DNA of 64,000 bases from Frondihabitans sp. Leaf304 (lineage in GTDB: Bacteria; Actinomycetota; Actinomycetes; Actinomycetales; Microbacteriaceae): assembly GCF_001423105.1 (NCBI RefSeq), contig NZ_LMNV01000002.1:773363-837362 (forward strand), written 5' to 3'. Made by a program: the position numbers and the translations under genes. Below are positions 7,574 to 16,338 of the stretch, piece after piece; the stretch's first letter is position 1, and the number at the start of each line of letters is the position of its first letter. Under the pieces are notes generated by a model that saw nothing but the letters and a program-made list of their open reading frames with translations, was not told the DNA's origin and did not search any database.

Positions 7574-8596
7574 TCAGGCGCGAGTGTGCGGGGCGGGCGG
7601 CGCCCACGACGGCACGGCCGGGGGCGGGAACGCAGGATCCTGCGGCAGCGAAGAAGGGCCACCACCCGGGGGCGCCGCCAGCCACCACAGCACCCGCGAG
7701 TGGAATGCGTGCCGGGCGCGGCGGGCGACCTTGATCCAGAGGAGCCCGGAGCCGACGATGATGCCCGGGTAGATCACGAGCACGACGAGCGGGGCCAGCA
7801 CGAGCTGGAGGCGCGGGGGGACGACCTGGAGGATTCCGGCCGAGAAATCCCAAAGGCCGTGGGCGAAGCTGACGGCGAGGTACGCGGCGATAACAAGCGG
7901 ACGAACGCGGAACCGGCCGTTTTTCGACGCTGCGAACAAGGCCGCGCCGAGCAAGGCCGTGTAGAGCGGATGCAGCAGCGGCGTCAGAAGGCCACGCACC
8001 GGCACGAGCACGAGGGCCGACAGGATCGGCGTCAAATGGAGCTGCTCGGGCGGGTGCTGGTAGAAGTTGACGGCGTACGCCAGGTCTTCGAGCGCGGCGA
8101 AGCCGAGACCGACCGCGCCGCCGAGAAACAGCCCGTTGCGCATGCTCTTATCTCGGAGCTTGTACGAGACGGCGACGACCGCGATGATCTTCGCGAGCTC
8201 TTCGGTGATGCCGGCCAGGGCGAGCACCGTCAAGGTCGGGGCCGATCCCCCACCGGTGAGCTTCAGCACGGAGCTGTCGAGGGTGGAGCCCAGCGCGACC
8301 GCGATCAGGCCGCCGAGGCCGAAGGCGAGCAACAGGCGCGACAGGCTCATCGTGTCGCGAGGCACGAGTCGGTAGGCCATGGTGTAGACGAACGACGCGG
8401 CGACGGTGACGGCTCCCACGAGAAGACCGACCGTGACGGCGGCGCCGTTGTCGAGCAGCAGGCCGCCGACCAGGATCAAGAAGACGAAGAAGACAGCGCC
8501 GACGGCGGCGATCCAGAGTCCGCCGAAGCGGCCGATCCAGCGATCGACGGGCTTCTCGCCGACGATCCAGATCGGCGGTGGCCAGTTGGTGCGCAT
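7574..8596 (-). CDS. PrsW family intramembrane metalloprotease
   Basis: A 340-residue polytopic membrane protein with the PrsW/CAAX-protease-like motifs in order: TEELAK (about residue 131), ALEDLAY (about 168), HPLYTALLG (about 211) and HGLWDF (about 247). The two glutamates and histidines would bind the metal. Bacillus PrsW cleaves an anti-sigma factor; the substrate here is unknown. The C-terminal 35 residues are a Pro-rich cytoplasmic tail that contains one full GCAGGATCCTGC site. I use the ATG at 8594-8596; a GTG directly upstream is possible. It starts about 10 bases after smc and is probably co-transcribed with it. Confidence 0.88.
   Translation of the reverse strand: MRTNWPPPIWIVGEKPVDRWIGRFGGLWIAAVGAVFFVFLILVGGLLLDNGAAVTVGLLVGAVTVAASFVYTMAYRLVPRDTMSLSRLLLAFGLGGLIAVALGSTLDSSVLKLTGGGSAPTLTVLALAGITEELAKIIAVVAVSYKLRDKSMRNGLFLGGAVGLGFAALEDLAYAVNFYQHPPEQLHLTPILSALVLVPVRGLLTPLLHPLYTALLGAALFAASKNGRFRVRPLVIAAYLAVSFAHGLWDFSAGILQVVPPRLQLVLAPLVVLVIYPGIIVGSGLLWIKVARRARHAFHSRVLWWLAAPPGGGPSSLPQDPAFPPPAVPSWAPPAPHTRA
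7632..7643. repeat. Perfect GCAGGATCCTGC palindrome (window-wide motif)
   Basis: One of two exact 12-bp copies; the other is at 33017-33028. Near-complete copies are at 8622, 14218, 43518 and 49939. It lies within the coding tail of PrsW, where it reads Pro-Gln-Asp-Pro-Ala. Confidence 0.6.
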
Positions 8597-8605
8597 CACT
8601 CGAGG

Positions 8606-11600
8606 CTAGTCGGCGGTGGGCGCAGGATCCTGTCCCCGTTCGGGGCCCGGCCCGCTGACAGAGTCGGCCGAGCCGCCGGCATCGACGGCTGCTGCCGCAG
8701 CCACCTGCTGCTTCTCGTCGGGTGATACGACGCGCTGCCCGACGACCGCGGAGACGCCGTCCTGTCGCATCGAGACGCCGTAGAGAGCGTCGGCGATCTC
8801 CATGGTGCGCTTCTGGTGCGTGATGACGATGAGCTGTGACGATTCGCGCAGGTCGCGGAAGATCGTCAGCAGCCGCCCGAGGTTGGCGTCGTCGAGCGCG
8901 GCTTCGACCTCGTCCATGATGTAGAACGGCGACGGCCGGGCCTTGAAGATCGCGATCAGCAGCGCAACGGCGGCCAGAGAGCGTTCGCCGCCCGACAGCA
9001 GCGACAGCCGCTCGATCTTCTTGCCGGCGGGTTTGACCGTGACCTCGATGCCCGTCTCGAGGAGGTTCTCGGGGTCGGTCAGATGAATCGAGCCGCTGCC
9101 ACCCGGGAACAGGATCGGGAACACCCGGTTGAAGGCGTCGTGCGTGTCGTCGAAGGCGCTCTTGAAGATGACCTGCATCTTCTCGTCGATCTCGTCGATG
9201 ATCGTGAGCAGGTCTTTGCGCGTCGACGTGAGGTCGGTGAGCTGGTCGGTGAGGAACTTGTGGCGCTGTTCGAGCGCAGCGAACTCCTCCAGCGCCAGCG
9301 GGTTGACGCGGCCCAGTTGAGCGAGGGTCCGCTCGGCCGCGGCGAGCCGCTTCTTCTGAGCGTCACGATCGAAAGGCACGGGCTCGTCGTCTTCGGTGGC
9401 GCCGGGCACCGCCACGTCGGGCCCGTATTCGTCGACAAGCACCGATTCGACGAGACCCAGCTCGGATCCTGCGCGTTCCAGGAGGCTCGAGAGGTGCAGC
9501 TTCTTCTCGTAGATCTCCATCTCGAGTCCGTGCACACCCTCGGTGACGGTGTGGAGGCGCTCCCGCAGCTCGCGCTCGTCGCGACGGAGGGCCGCGAGCT
9601 CGGAGTTCTGCTCGGACCGAGCCGCCTCACGCGCCGCGAGGCTAGCGCGAGCCTCGGCGACGGAGCGATCGACCGCGTCGAGCACGGCGGGAAGCGCGTC
9701 GAGCACGCTCGTGGTGGCAGCCATCTGACGCTGACGGACGACCGTCTGCCGGGCGTGCTCCTCGGCGGCGGCGCGCTGCTCGTCGAGCTGCCGCTGCAGA
9801 TCTTTCGCCCGGGCCACTTCGGCCCGCACCCGCTCGCGGATCGTCTCGAGCTGGATGCGCTTCTCGATCTCGACGCCGCGTGCGTTCTCGACCTCAGCGA
9901 GCATTCCGTCGCGCGCCGAGACATCGAGGATCGGCCTAGGCGTCGAGCTGTACTCGTCGAGCGCGGTCACGGCGGCGACGACTGCCCGCTCGGCCTGGTG
10001 CACCGTCTCGGCCGATGCAGCCAGCGAGGCCGACAAGCGCTCCGCCTCAGCCTCGGCGGCCTCGACCTGGGCCCGGAGGCGCCCGGCGCGTTGGCCGTGA
10101 GCGGCGACGCGCGATTCGTGCTCGCGCGCAGCGACCTGCGCCTGCTTGGCGGCGGTTCGCGCCTCGGCGAGTCGCACGCGCGCAGCCTCGAGCAGCGGCC
10201 CGACGCGTTCGATCTCGAGGCTGACGGCCGTCAGAGCCTCAGCCGCGGTGTCACGCTCGGAGACGAGTTCGAGACGAGACCGCCCCCCGGCCGAACCACC
10301 GCGGACGACGTAGTCGGTGAGCACCTCCCCCGACCTGGTGATGACCGTGAACGCCACGGCCTGGTCGGCCAACGCCGTCGAGGCCGAGCGAGCTGCATCG
10401 AGGTCGTCGGCGATCACGGTCGACGACAGGACGCCGAGGATCCCGTCCGGCGCCGTCACGACACTCGTCGCCGAGACGACCCCGGCGGGCAGGGGCACCG
10501 CGGTGGCACCGACTCCGCGCCCCGGGGCGGCGACGACGATCTCGACCCGCCCCAACTCCTCGGCCGTCACGTGCTGGACGGCCCCTACGGCCGCATCGAG
10601 GTCGTCGGCGAGGACGGCGTCGGCCACCGATCCGAGCGCCGCGGCGATGGCGACCTCGAAGCCCGGCTGAATCTGCACGTGCTCGGCCACCAGCCCGCGA
10701 ACGCCCGGTCGGTCGGCCTTGACGAGCGCGCTGGAGGCGTCTTTCTGGTCGAGGGCCAGCGACAGGGCGCTCGTGCGGGCAGCCAGGGCGTCGCGCTCGC
10801 GCTCGGCGCGGTGCAGAGTGTCGCGCAACCCGTCGACCTCCTGCTGAGCGGACTGGGCGCTCTCGTCGGCGGCTGCCGAGATCGCCGCGTGATCGGTCTC
10901 GGGTCGTGTGGTGTCGGATCCTGCGCTTTCGCCCGCTGCTGCCGTGTCGGCATCTGCTGGGTCGACTTCTGCCGTGTCGACATCGGCGAACTCCTCTTCG
11001 AGCGCGGCGAACTCGGCGCGGCTCTTCTCGCGTCGGGCCTCCGAGGCCTCCAGCGCATTCGCCTGACGGAGCTGCTCGCCCTTGACCGCGGCGAGCTTCG
11101 ACCGGGCGACCTCGACGGCGCTTGAGAGACGCGCCACCCCCAGATCATGCTCGGAGACCAGGGCGCTCTGAGCGGCGATCTCGTCGTCGAGGGAGTCGAG
11201 CGAAGCCCGCGACGTGGCCAGCTCACCGGCGGCCAGCGCCACGGCGACCTCGGCCTCGGCGACGCCCTCCTGCAAGCGTTCGGCCTCATCGCGGGCGTCG
11301 GCCACCATCCCCGACGACACGGTGGTCGCCACACCCGGCGTGTCGGCCTGCTGCGCCAGCAGGGTCAGCTTCTGGTTGGCCAGGCTGGCGAGGCTGCGGA
11401 GACGCTCCTGGACGGACTCGAGCCCGAAGGCGACTCGGCGGGCGTCGTCAACGGCGTCGCCGACCATGGCCTGCTCGAGCCGTTGCTCTCGGATCTTGTT
11501 CTGGTCGAGCTTCTCTTGCAGCACGATGCGCTCGCTCTTGCGCTCGTTCTCGCTAGCGGCCTGCGCCGTCAGAACAGTGCGGAGCCCGACGACCTCATCG

Positions 11601-12292
11601 GCCAGCAAGCGCGCCCGGGCATCGCGGACGATGCTGGCGATGCCCTGCGCCTCCCGCGCGATCTCGGCTTGACGCCCCAGCGGCTTCAGCTGGCGGCGGA
11701 TCTCGCCGGCGAGATCGGACAGCCTGGTGAGGTTCGTCTGCATCGCGTCGAGCTTGCGCAGGGTCTTCTCTTTGCGGCGGCGGTGCTTCAAGATGCCGGC
11801 CGCCTCTTCGATGAAGCCGCGGCGTTCCTCCGGCGTGGCGCGCAGAACGGCGTCGAGCTGACCCTGCCCGACGATCACGTGCATCTCGCGGCCAAGCCCC
11901 GAGTCGCTCAGCAGCTCCTGGACGTCGAGGAGGCGGCAGTTGTCGCCGTTGATCGCGTACTCGCTGCCACCGTTGCGAAAGAGCGTGCGGCTGATCGTCA
12001 CCTCGGTGTAGTCGATCGGCAGGGCGCCGTCGGAGTTGTCGATCGTGAGCACGACCTGTGCACGACCCAGGGGGCCACGAGTCGACGTGCCGGCGAAGAT
12101 GACGTCTTCCATCTTGCCGCCGCGGAGCGTCTTGACGCCCTGCTCCCCCATCACCCACGCGAGCGCGTCGACGACGTTGCTCTTGCCGGAGCCGTTGGGG
12201 CCGACGACGCAGGTGACGCCGGGCTCGAAGGCGAAGGTCGTGGTCTGGGCGAACGACTTGAAGCCCTTGAGCGTGAGGCTCTTGAGGTACAC
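8606..12292 (-). CDS. smc: Chromosome segregation protein SMC
   Basis: A 1228-residue condensin subunit that dimerises and loops DNA. The Walker A motif GPNGSGKS is at residues 31-38. Long coiled coils surround a hinge at about 520-650 (GLVAEHVQ and GGSAGGRSR blocks), and the C-terminal ABC signature LSGGERS (about 1100) and Walker B IMDEVEAALDD (about 1125) complete the head. An acidic low-complexity insert in the first coiled-coil arm (about residues 428-475) and a Gly/Pro/Ala tail each carry a GGATCC motif. In related genomes scpA/scpB lie elsewhere. The stop is 10 bases before the PrsW start. Upstream is an unrelated broken gene rather than mutM directly. Confidence 0.97.
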   Translation of the reverse strand: MYLKSLTLKGFKSFAQTTTFAFEPGVTCVVGPNGSGKSNVVDALAWVMGEQGVKTLRGGKMEDVIFAGTSTRGPLGRAQVVLTIDNSDGALPIDYTEVTISRTLFRNGGSEYAINGDNCRLLDVQELLSDSGLGREMHVIVGQGQLDAVLRATPEERRGFIEEAAGILKHRRRKEKTLRKLDAMQTNLTRLSDLAGEIRRQLKPLGRQAEIAREAQGIASIVRDARARLLADEVVGLRTVLTAQAASENERKSERIVLQEKLDQNKIREQRLEQAMVGDAVDDARRVAFGLESVQERLRSLASLANQKLTLLAQQADTPGVATTVSSGMVADARDEAERLQEGVAEAEVAVALAAGELATSRASLDSLDDEIAAQSALVSEHDLGVARLSSAVEVARSKLAAVKGEQLRQANALEASEARREKSRAEFAALEEEFADVDTAEVDPADADTAAAGESAGSDTTRPETDHAAISAAADESAQSAQQEVDGLRDTLHRAERERDALAARTSALSLALDQKDASSALVKADRPGVRGLVAEHVQIQPGFEVAIAAALGSVADAVLADDLDAAVGAVQHVTAEELGRVEIVVAAPGRGVGATAVPLPAGVVSATSVVTAPDGILGVLSSTVIADDLDAARSASTALADQAVAFTVITRSGEVLTDYVVRGGSAGGRSRLELVSERDTAAEALTAVSLEIERVGPLLEAARVRLAEARTAAKQAQVAAREHESRVAAHGQRAGRLRAQVEAAEAEAERLSASLAASAETVHQAERAVVAAVTALDEYSSTPRPILDVSARDGMLAEVENARGVEIEKRIQLETIRERVRAEVARAKDLQRQLDEQRAAAEEHARQTVVRQRQMAATTSVLDALPAVLDAVDRSVAEARASLAAREAARSEQNSELAALRRDERELRERLHTVTEGVHGLEMEIYEKKLHLSSLLERAGSELGLVESVLVDEYGPDVAVPGATEDDEPVPFDRDAQKKRLAAAERTLAQLGRVNPLALEEFAALEQRHKFLTDQLTDLTSTRKDLLTIIDEIDEKMQVIFKSAFDDTHDAFNRVFPILFPGGSGSIHLTDPENLLETGIEVTVKPAGKKIERLSLLSGGERSLAAVALLIAIFKARPSPFYIMDEVEAALDDANLGRLLTIFRDLRESSQLIVITHQKRTMEIADALYGVSMRQDGVSAVVGQRVVSPDEKQQVAAAAAVDAGGSADSVSGPGPERGQDPAPTAD

Positions 12293-12497
12293 GCCGCCGC
12301 CCTTCGGGTCGTTCGCTGGGGCGCGGCCCTGCGCCGCGCGATGCCCCTAGGTTAGCGGCGTGTCGAGGCCTGGCCCGGCGGCTCGCCCCTGCTGCTCCGG
12401 AGTTGGCCGATCACGCTTCCCTCGACCCGCTCAGTCGGCCTGCACCCGCACGGGCGGCGTTCGCGGCACGCCTAGCCGGGGTGTGTAGGCCGTCCGG

Positions 12498-12550
12498 GCG
12501 GGTCTGCGCCGGCTGAGCGGGTCTGCGCCGGCTAAGCGGGTCTGCGCGGC
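12498..12550. repeat. 19-bp tandem repeat, 2.8 copies
   Basis: Units start at 12498, 12517 and 12536 with the core GCGGGTCTGCGCCGGCT. The array overlaps the 3' end of the AbiEi-like pseudogene. The unit preceding it (TAGGCCG..CGGGCGGGT, from 12486) resembles the 19-bp repeat at 13671 on the other side of that gene. Confidence 0.75.
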
Positions 12551-13488
12551 GCATGTCGATCCGCGCGAGGAACACCGGCGGCGAGCAGACGCCTCGCGAG
12601 CTCGTCGGGGTCTCGGGCCACCGCGTAGTCCCAGCGCACCACGACATCGATGTCGGGATGAGCCTCGAGGCGCGCATGCCGACGTTTCTCATCGCGGATC
12701 ACCTCCGCCGCCGTCCGTCCGAGCATGAATCGCGGGTCTGTGTACTTCCACTGGCCGTCGAATTCTCCGATTCGGCGAGCTTGCTCCCAGGAGAAATCGG
12801 CGTCGCCGATTTTGCCGCGCGCATCGAAATAGGGCTTCTGCAAGACCGGCGTCGCGATTCCTCGGGTAGCCATGCCCACTCGGCTGAAGCTCTCACCGGG
12901 CCACTGCGCCGCCGCCGTCGCGAACTCCAGAGCTGCAAGAGCGCTTCGAGATCTCCTCGCATTGGGCCGCCGCGCCAGATGGGTCGCGACCTGCTCCTTC
13001 GTGAACAGCTCCAGTCGCAGCCCCTGATCGAACACCACGACGGCTTCGTCAAAGGGCGAGGTAAGAGCGATGTCGGCTGCGGTGCGGGACGCCGTCGTGA
13101 TCCACGACCCCTCCCACGCGATCACATCGCCGTGAGTCACGGTGCCAGGCCGACGATGCAAGCTCGATCGTGTCGTACTCGACTGCCTCCGTGGATCGGT
13201 GATCTGAACGGCGCGCGGCCACGTGTCCGGAATGGGTAGGCCCCAGATCGCCGCGGCAGACCAATGTGAAATCGCGATGGGGCCCGTCAGCCTTGAGGCA
13301 ACCGCATGCACTCGCGTGATGTATCAATCTCGTGCCGAAAGCGTGACCCATGTGGACGTGCGGATATACGAACCAGGAACGACCCGCGTCATGAGCCCAC
13401 GCTCGGACGCCCGACGAAGGTCGCGCGATCCGATGTCAGCGGCCTCGAGGTCGGCGGCGCGGACGACGAGTGGAAGAGGACGTGTCAT
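12532..13488 (-). pseudogene. AbiEi-like / DUF559-type protein interrupted by an in-frame TGA
   Basis: Two open frames (13488-13324 and 13311-12532) are in the same reading frame and separated only by one TGA at 13324-13326. Joined, they give about 318 codons with the usual order of actinobacterial AbiEi-family proteins. An N-terminal winged-helix part (DLRRASERGLMTRVVPGSY) is followed by ISHWSAAAIWGLP and a C-terminal DUF559/Vsr-like nuclease core (GDADFSW, then GEFDGQWKY). Family members have arginine where the stop lies (ARD-R-Y..), so CGA to TGA is the likely lesion. AbiEi proteins act as antitoxins of type IV systems; no AbiEii partner is nearby. The second part could still be translated from an internal GTG at 13309-13311. 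Confidence 0.72.
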
Positions 13489-13670
13489 CGCACTAGCGTT
13501 GCGGACTCGGTCAATGGCGCGACTCGACTGGTGCGCGGTGGGGACAAGACACAACCTGTGGAGGCGCGGACCGTCCTGGACAGGTCCGGGCTGAGCCGCG
13601 ACGACAGACCCGCTAGACCGGCACAGACCCTCAAAACCGGCCTAAACAGCACGCCTCGCCAGGGGGCCCA

Positions 13671-13708
13671 GGCCGATCGGGCGGGTTTAGGCCGATCGGG
13701 CGGGTGTG
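13671..13708. repeat. 19-bp tandem repeat, 2 copies
   Basis: Units at 13671-13689 and 13690-13708 (GGCCGATCGGGCGGGT core). The stretch before it (13613-13646) contains GGCCTAAAC, which is inverted with GTTTAGGCC inside the repeat (13684-13692). It lies between mutM and the AbiEi-like pseudogene. Confidence 0.7.
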
Positions 13709-13745
13709 AACGCCGCGGAGGAAAGCCGAGACAGGACGGCAGAGC

Positions 13746-14708
13746 TCAGCGCAACCGCTGACACCGCGGGCAGAAGTGGCTCCCGCGGTTCATGAACGAC
13801 ACCCGCTTGATCGGGGTGCCGCACCGCGGGCACGGCTTGCCCTGCTGCCCGTAGGCGTTGAGGCTGTGGGCGAAGTAGCCGGACTGCCCGTTCACGTTGA
13901 CGTATTGCGCGTCGAAGCTGGTGCCGCCCTCTGCCAGGGCCTTGTAGAGCACGGCGCGAATCTCGACAAGGAGCAGCTTCACGCGACCCCGGGTGAGCGA
14001 CGAGCACGGCTGATCGAAGTGGATCTTAGCCGCCCACAGCGATTCGTCGGCGTAGATGTTGCCGATGCCCGACACGAGCCCCTGGTCGAGCAGGGCACGC
14101 TTGACGCCGGAGCCGCGCGACGCCATCCGCGCGAAGAAGGCGTGCTCATCGAACGCCGGGTCGAGCGGATCGCGGGCGATGTGCGCCACCTGGTGCGGTA
14201 TCGATGAAAGCCAGGGCGCAGGATCCTGGGGCTCGTCGCCCTGCTCGGCGTCGTGGCCCAGCAGCCGCGAACCCGAATACCCCGCCGGCTCGCCGTCAGG
14301 AGTGGGCTCGAGGGTGTCGAGGGCCATCGAGCCGAAGATCCGCTGGTCGACGAAGGCCAGGCGGATGTCGCCGTGCGTGGGATGGGCGAGGTCGAGGCGG
14401 ATGCGAAGGAGGCGGTCGTCGTCAGCGTGGCGTTCGCGCAGAAGCACCTGGCCGCTCATGCCGAGATGAGCGACGAGCGCGTGCGACGTGTCGCCGTCGG
14501 CTGCCGCAAACGGGAACCAGAGGAACTTGCCCCGACGGACCGCGGAGAGAATCGTCGCCTCGCCCAGGCGGTCGACGAAGTCGTCGACGGGGCCGTCGTG
14601 ACGACGGAGGCTGCGTGGCTCGAGCACCTCGACACGCTCGATGACTGCGCCGGTGACGGCGGGGTGGAGACCGGCGCGAACGACCTCGACCTCGGGGAGC
14701 TCGGGCAC
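13746..14708 (-). CDS. mutM: Formamidopyrimidine-DNA glycosylase
   Basis: A 320-residue base-excision repair glycosylase/AP lyase that removes oxidised purines such as 8-oxoguanine. After the initiator (GTG), the sequence PELPEVE supplies the catalytic proline and glutamate. RRGKFLWF carries the conserved lysine. The helix-two-turn-helix (KRALLDQGLVSGIGNIYADE) and the C-terminal zinc finger (C-x2-C-x16-C-x2-C) are intact. The protein is longer than most MutM because of a poorly conserved insert around residues 135-165 (DGEPAGYSGSRLLGHDAEQG and following), which contains a GCAGGATCCTG site. The GTG directly follows the rnc stop. Confidence 0.97.
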   Translation of the reverse strand: MPELPEVEVVRAGLHPAVTGAVIERVEVLEPRSLRRHDGPVDDFVDRLGEATILSAVRRGKFLWFPFAAADGDTSHALVAHLGMSGQVLLRERHADDDRLLRIRLDLAHPTHGDIRLAFVDQRIFGSMALDTLEPTPDGEPAGYSGSRLLGHDAEQGDEPQDPAPWLSSIPHQVAHIARDPLDPAFDEHAFFARMASRGSGVKRALLDQGLVSGIGNIYADESLWAAKIHFDQPCSSLTRGRVKLLLVEIRAVLYKALAEGGTSFDAQYVNVNGQSGYFAHSLNAYGQQGKPCPRCGTPIKRVSFMNRGSHFCPRCQRLR

Positions 14709-15434
14709 CTAGATCTGGTCGGGCGCGGACGGGGGCGTGCTGAGGGTCGTCCACGCTTCGAGGGCCGCAGCCATCTCGGCCATCTTCTTGCTGCTGCCGA
14801 CGCCGGAGGCGATCTCGTCGGTGCCGAGGCGGACGACCGCGTGAAAGCGCTTGTCGTGATCGGGACCCGAATCGGTGATCACGTAGTTGGGATTGCTCCG
14901 CCCCTGCGCCGAAGCCAGCTCTTGCAGGCTCGTCTTCGGGTCCATCGCGGCACCGAAGCGCTCGGGGTCGGCCAGGAGGGGCGCGATGAGTCGCATCACC
15001 AGACCGGTCGCGGCGACCGGACCGGCATCGAGATAGGTCGCGCCGATGATCGCCTCGACGGTGTCGGCGAGGATCGACTGCTTGGCCCGCCCGCCGGTCA
15101 GCTCTTCGCCGCGCCCGAGTCGGAGGTACTGCCCGAGACCGATGTGCTTGGCGACCTCCGCCAGCGCGACGGTCGAGACGAGGCTGGCACGCCGCTTAGC
15201 GAGGTCGCCCTCGTCGAGATCGGGGTTCTCGCGGAACAGCATGACCGTCACGGCCTGGCCGAGAATCGAATCGCCGAGGAACTCGAGGCGCTCGTTGTTG
15301 CCGATGCCGCCGTTCTCGTACGCGAACGAGCGGTGGGTCAATGCGAGCTCGAGCAGGTCGGGGGTGATCGCGACGTCGAGAAGCTTAACGAGATCAGCCC
15401 GGTCAGAAACGGGTTCTGACACGGGCTGGCTCAT
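14709..15434 (-). CDS. rnc: Ribonuclease III
   Basis: A 241-residue endonuclease for double-stranded RNA, used in rRNA processing. The signature NERLEFLGDSIL (about residues 46-57) and the second acidic cluster DTVEAIIGA (about 122-130) form the catalytic site. The C-terminal double-stranded RNA-binding domain (DPKTSLQELASAQGR, then SSKKMAEMAAALEAW) is complete. It is placed between rpmF and mutM, and its stop abuts the mutM GTG without spacer. Confidence 0.97.
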   Translation of the reverse strand: MSQPVSEPVSDRADLVKLLDVAITPDLLELALTHRSFAYENGGIGNNERLEFLGDSILGQAVTVMLFRENPDLDEGDLAKRRASLVSTVALAEVAKHIGLGQYLRLGRGEELTGGRAKQSILADTVEAIIGATYLDAGPVAATGLVMRLIAPLLADPERFGAAMDPKTSLQELASAQGRSNPNYVITDSGPDHDKRFHAVVRLGTDEIASGVGSSKKMAEMAAALEAWTTLSTPPSAPDQI

Positions 15435-15464
15435 GTAGTGATCTTACTGCGAAAGCAGCGAGAT

Positions 15465-15668
15465 TCAGATATCGGCGACCTTGCGGCCCTTGTACTCCAT
15501 GTACAGGGCGGTGCCGGCGGAGTCTTCGACGACCTTGGCGCGGTGCGGAAGGCTGTAGACGGTCTTGCCGCCTTCGATGGTCTTGACGAGAGTGGCGGGC
15601 GTGGCCTTCCACTGCGAACGGCGTGCGTGCGTGTTAGCGCGCGACTGCTTCCTCTTGGGAACGGCCAT
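15465..15668 (-). CDS. rpmF: Large ribosomal subunit protein bL32
   Basis: A 67-residue protein starting [20 protein letters not shown], the standard bL32 N-terminus, with a basic composition. No CxxC pair is present, so this is the zinc-free type. It lies between the DUF177 gene and rnc, the common bacterial arrangement. Confidence 0.97.
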   Translation of the reverse strand: MAVPKRKQSRANTHARRSQWKATPATLVKTIEGGKTVYSLPHRAKVVEDSAGTALYMEYKGRKVADI

Positions 15669-15742
15669 GACTGTCTCTTCTCTATTTCGTAAGGATTGGG
15701 AGCCGGAGGAAATCTACGGCCGTGTCTGCCAGGTGGCAGACG

Positions 15743-16327
15743 TCAATCGGTTGGCTTGGAGTCGGTGGAGCGTGAAGGTGCCTCGTTTTGCGAGTCTGCC
15801 GGCCTCGTCGTATCACCGACGAGCTCGGACAGAGCCGACCAGCGGGGGTCGATCACTTCACGGGGCTGGTAGTCGTCCAGATCTTCGATGCGCTCGCCCG
15901 TTTCGGGGTCGAGACCAGGGCAGTCTGGCCGGCAAACCGGTTGGAAGGGCAGTGATAAAACCACTGCATCTCTGACCACGGGTTCAAGATCCACGTGATC
16001 GTCTTGAACCGTGTAGTCAAAAGCTTCGTCGTCAGAGTACGCGAAAAGCTCGGCGAAATCGACTTCGACACTCTCGGAGATGGGTTTCAGGCAACGGCTG
16101 CATTCGCCGACGGCCTCACCGGAGACGTGCGCCGACACCAGGATGCCCTCGTGCAGACCCTCGACACGGGCATTGACCGTGAGCTGTGCGCCCTCGGGAA
16201 TCGCGATGACACCCTCACCGAGCTTCGACGGGACAACGACATCGAGTTCGTTCTCGCGCATCTCGCCTGGGCGGCGCATCAGGTCGTACACGGAGACGCT
16301 GTACGGAGTCGGGGTGAAATGAGGCAC
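15743..16327 (-). CDS. yceD: YceD/DUF177 family protein
   Basis: A 194-residue member of the YceD (DUF177) family, which in other bacteria sits before rpmF and is needed for 23S rRNA accumulation. The sequence has the family core: LPEG-like beta strands, GEAVGECSRCLKP (CxxC), then LPFQPVCRPDCPGL (CxxxC), giving four cysteines likely to bind zinc. The GTG at 16325-16327 gives the normal start (VPHFTPTPYSVSV). An open frame continues much further upstream but overlaps the transglutaminase gene. The acidic/Ser-rich tail is variable in the family. Confidence 0.88.
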   Translation of the reverse strand: MPHFTPTPYSVSVYDLMRRPGEMRENELDVVVPSKLGEGVIAIPEGAQLTVNARVEGLHEGILVSAHVSGEAVGECSRCLKPISESVEVDFAELFAYSDDEAFDYTVQDDHVDLEPVVRDAVVLSLPFQPVCRPDCPGLDPETGERIEDLDDYQPREVIDPRWSALSELVGDTTRPADSQNEAPSRSTDSKPTD

Positions 16328-16338
16328 GAGAGACGAGT

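Noticed and set aside
9083-11125. 680-codon open frame on the plus strand
   Set aside because: It is antisense to smc, whose motifs are complete. Long antisense frames are expected in GC-rich coding DNA, and this one has no recognisable domain.
12498-12550. Possible CRISPR or iteron array
   Set aside because: Period 19 with no spacers and no replication or cas gene nearby.
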